NCBI GenBank assembly: GCA_017163975.1
Contig: JAFFSR010000220.1
Location: forward strand, 10,744,001 to 10,808,000
From: Anastatus disparis
Lineage: Eukaryota; Arthropoda; Insecta; Hymenoptera; Eupelmidae
Reading direction: 5' to 3'
Length of the DNA: 64,000 nucleotides
Shown: piece by piece, positions 60,201 through 64,000 of the stretch
How positions within the stretch are numbered: the stretch's first letter is position 1
How the letters are laid out: each line of letters opens with the position of its first letter
Position numbers and translations under genes: made by a program
The notes under the pieces: model-generated
Told to the model about the DNA's origin: nothing
Seen by the model: the letters and a program-made list of their open reading frames with translations, nothing else
Databases searched by the model: none

Positions 60201-63200
60201 AATATAACCTTATGGTTGTATACGTAAATGAATATTATTAAAAAATTTTTAAACTAAAAATGTCAAACACCTAATAAACATTTTTATTCCTTTCCTAGGT
60301 AATAGAAAACGAAAATAGCTAAATAATAACAAGTTGTAAAATATATATAAATTCCCAGAAATATCTAAAATAATTGAGCCATACAAGTGTTGAAACGAGT
60401 GCACTTTAAGATTTTAGTACTAAATTTTTTTTAACCTGTTCTTTGGTTTATTTATACGACGTTAGATTGTACGTTAACGGGTTAAAGTTTCGTTTTAAGT
60501 ATGTGATGATAAAGTTCGCTTGTACATTGGCGCCTTTTTAACTATTGCACAGTTCGTAAGACATTTTAAGCTATTTTGTCAAAGTGTCTTTGACCCTTTT
60601 GTGAAACGAAGCGTTTTACAGTATTAAGTAATTTATAGGTTATAATAACTAGAAACTGATTATAATTTTTAAAATTTTATGGGTTTGTTGAAAAATTATA
60701 AACTGGTTTCGCATCCAGACAATATTAGAAGAAATAAATGCAAATTTGCATCAAATTTTGAATTTCCAAGAATATCCAGTAGTAATTTAGTGATTCCTTA
60801 ATTCTAAATATTGGAACAATAAGAGCTAACCTCAAAAAAATTCTTACACTTTGATAAAACATTGTTTTCCATGAAGAATGCATTGATTTATGGTTGGTAA
60901 CCATACAGTGACTTTTTAATGGTACGTCCAATGTAGACATATGCGTACATTTATAAAATTTATGTGACAAGGATATGTGTTCAAGAAAAGTTTTTAGTAG
61001 AGCATTAAAATTTCTCGAAACGGTATTGTCGCCATATCATATTTTTAGTTTATTATTTGTATGTACTCATTATGATTCATATATTCTTGCTTTATTTTAA
61101 TGTTGAGACCGTAAGGTTCTAAACATTATGGATTTTTTCTCCAACTTTAGTATTGTACTAAAGTGGCTTGAAGATCCTTAGAAAATTACATGAAGTGCTT
61201 TATAACCTAATATCTAACAATTATATACAATATACAGGAAATAAAATTTTAAAAAAATTCAATTTAATCACAACTAAGCTATATGAACTAAAAATTCAAA
61301 TTTAATTTTCCTTATCTTCATATTTGTCATTGACGTAGAATTTAAAATTTCCCAGCCTCACACTTATAACAATAATATTCAAGCCTCCACACTTCATATA
61401 CAACGATAAAATACAATCTCACTCTCTATTTCATTCTATCTTGAACTTTAAAAGCATATAAGCATCTCTCTTTAGCCACATCAATTTTTCCTGTTACATC
61501 CAGAAGCCACAAGAAACACGCCTCTCTCTTGCTCCCTTTTGAGATTCTGATTTCCCTACGCCGGAAGGTATATATGTATATATATATACGCATAAGCAAA
61601 AGGGCGAGAAAGAAGAGAAGAGAAGAGAATGAAAGAGAGAAAGAAGAGAGAAAGAGAGAGAGGGGACCTACCGCTGTGCAACCGCAAGTCCCTTATGTTT
61701 CTTATGCAAACTCACGTGGGCGTTTTGGTTAAAAAGCAGTAGAAATAAAACCCCTCTCGTGTATTTTCTTTCGATTTTCACGCCTTCTAAACGTTTCTCA
61801 AGTCTATCCTTTTTGCTCGAGATCTCTTCTCTTTTCCTTATATATATATATATTTTTTTTTTTTACTTTTGCAGCTTTATTGTACCATACTCGTTGGTTT
61901 TTTTTTCTCTGCTCTTAACGTTTGTTCAGGTACAATGAGCAAGATTTCAAAAGGATCTAAAGAGAGAATAGAATTAGAAATGCACGTGTTTCTTTTTGTT
62001 GATGTTTATGTATACAGTTTGCTTTGGATTTTTGAATTTTGTATCCCTTGGGGAAATTTTCACTACTTATTTATCTATGATTTAAATGCGTTTATTTTCT
62101 TATTAGCTGTTGATTGTTTTTCTAATATATACATTGTACTTAACAAGTTTTCAAAAATACATTTGAAAAAAGATTGGATATGTATTTAGTAAATTCGATA
62201 TGTCTTTACATGGTTTCGAATGTTTGATAAATATGTAGAACTATTTTTCTTGCATCATAAATAACATAAATTCTATATGGGAAAAATGCAATCGTCTATT
62301 GATTTATAAGAAACAAAATTGGTTGTACAGATTTCAAATTTAAGGGATAAGTTTACGGTGATTTATGAGTAACATCCTATACAGATACTCGAAAAGTTAA
62401 GTGATATTTTCAACATGTTAGTTTTTTTTTAAAGTTTGTTTTTTTTCAGAAAATAAACGCTCATATAAACTATTAAAATTTTTTACACACACAAATATTT
62501 CAATCGTCCAGATAACAATCTTTATTACCATTTTTTATCAAACGAAAAAAAAATCAAATCAACGACACATCTTATATAATTTAAAGACATGTTGTTCCTT
62601 CATTTCAAATCCTTAACGCTCAATCTCCAAATACCTCTGCTTGAAAAAAAACCATCCACTCGCTTCATCTTTGAATAAAAGCGCAATTCATTAGTTTTGA
62701 CGAAGTCCTCTTGAGCATATCCAAAGACAAAAGCTCGATTTACCACAGAAGGACCAGCGTTTCTTTTCAACAAGAGGTCATTGTTCGGTCAGGCCAAAAA
62801 AAAAGAAAAAAATTAAAAACAAAACAAAACTCACAAAGAAATATTCGTACGGTGCAAAAAAAAAAGTAAAGAGTAAAAAGAAGAAGGACCGCAAGTTACA
62901 AATCAGCTGGACGAGCAAGACGTGACAAATAACAGCGAGAGAAAGAGAAAAAAAAGAGAGAAGAGACCCTTGCAAAAATTATGCGTGCAAAGTTTTGTAC
63001 GTCAAGTGTGTGTCGTGTATACTTCTTCTTGTCTGGACACTATAAGCCTTTTAACGATCGTTTCTAAAAGCTAAAGACACGCCCGAAAAAAACTTTTCGG
63101 TTTTGTTTTCAAATTGATGTGATTATGGGCTGTGAAATTTTTGGTCATTTTCAAGTTTGTTTGAATTTTGTATGTTTAACATTTAGAGAGTAAGAGAATA

Positions 63201-64000
63201 CAGAAAATCTGGCAATGATTAGTTCTTCAAATGATCCTTTTTCTTTGAAGCTAAAATTTTTTATGTACGCTAATTTTAATAGCTATTGAACGATAAAATT
63301 ATATGGTTTCTCAATACGTTTATATAATATTCGTTAAAGAAATATACGTTAATTTTTTATTAAAACCTTATCAATTCCTGAGCCTTTAGAAGTATTAAAG
63401 TAGCTTCTTCTTTAAACTTGCTGCAATTTCATTATTAGCTAAATAAAATTGTTCTCATTTAATTATACTTAATACGATGAAAAGGCATCTGCTTTGTAGA
63501 AATAGTAGATTTTATATACATGTTTGAAATTAAATTAAATTTTATGCTCAATCCAATTGAAGCACTATTAAGTTAAACTAATTTATCAAGTATTTTATTC
63601 CTTTAAAAGATTTGTTTTTTAGTACCAACCGTTTTCAAGATTACCATTTGATGAGTTCATATTTCAAAAATAATATCATTTGACAAAAAACTCATTAAAA
63701 TTAACAATTTTGAGTACATATTGTAACTCAAATAATTTCAAAATGAAAGGCAAATATGTAAAAAAAGAAAAGCGTTATTCTGCAAAAATCAAAATGAATT
63801 CGTCAAATATCATGTGCGAAAATTCCACTAAAGATTTAATAACTACTTCTGTTCACGCTACTAATCACCAGTGCAAACTACTCTGATTCCTCGTAAAATG
63901 ACAATAACAACTTTGGAAGTATTGCAAATATTGAATTACAAATCCGCACGTGTCGAGGGAAGCTTAAGAAAACGCAACGAACGAATTTTTAACGGTCAAC
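57230..64000. other. AT-rich non-coding stretch
   Basis: No supported gene, SINE or transposon. Contains purine-rich tracts (for example 61608-61662) and pyrimidine-rich tracts (57730-57770). ORFs such as 58491-58721, 59449-59790 and 63680-63886 are within chance length and show no domain I recognise. Confidence 0.5.

Noticed and set aside
63680..63886. 68-codon ORF near the right edge
   Set aside because: Possible terminal exon, but no acceptor, poly(A) signal or known motif supports it.
1..64000. CRISPR arrays, bacterial operons or phage genes
   Set aside because: No regularly spaced repeats with unique spacers, no Shine-Dalgarno-led gene clusters and no long ORFs; the one gene has spliceosomal introns.

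Overview
The window is AT-rich nuclear eukaryotic DNA with spliceosomal (GT-AG) introns, many A/T homopolymers and microsatellites, and a dense family of tRNA-derived SINEs. The single recognisable gene is an insect-type S1A serine protease with short introns, so an insect genome is the best guess. That is inference; no species can be named from the sequence. Nothing looks bacterial: there are no operons and no long ORFs.

Gene content is very low. The one convincing gene is a four-exon chymotrypsin-fold serine protease on the + strand (12986-14676). It has a full His/Asp/Ser triad, a signal peptide, an unusual activation junction and an extra hydrophobic C-terminal tail. A polyadenylation signal lies about 190 bp after its stop. 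Nearly every other ORF is the length expected by chance in AT-rich DNA, or is a frame through a SINE or an inverted repeat.

The rest is a mobile-element landscape. I count 20 substantial copies (about 180-210 bp of SINE sequence each) and two short head-only fragments of one tRNA-derived SINE. They occur in both orientations between 1.8 and 50.7 kb, and I see none in the last 13 kb. A copy has a tRNA-like head (A and B boxes), a unique body, a 3' inverted repeat with GCTAATTAGC in its loop, and an A-rich tail. Several have target-site duplications. Two were later interrupted by DNA transposons: a 568-bp almost fully palindromic element with a 7-bp duplication (9366-9933) and a 129-bp TA-flanked element (15175-15303). 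A third TA-flanked element (8014-8243) sits directly behind a SINE tail. Two related hairpin modules (27530-27640 and 28258-28430) flank a 60-bp tandem repeat.

A separate dispersed repeat of about 450-490 bp is present twice in the same orientation, 45 kb apart (11887-12340 and 56742-57229). The remaining intervals hold microsatellites and low-complexity purine/pyrimidine tracts. They could be intergenic or the intron of a very long gene; the sequence alone does not decide.
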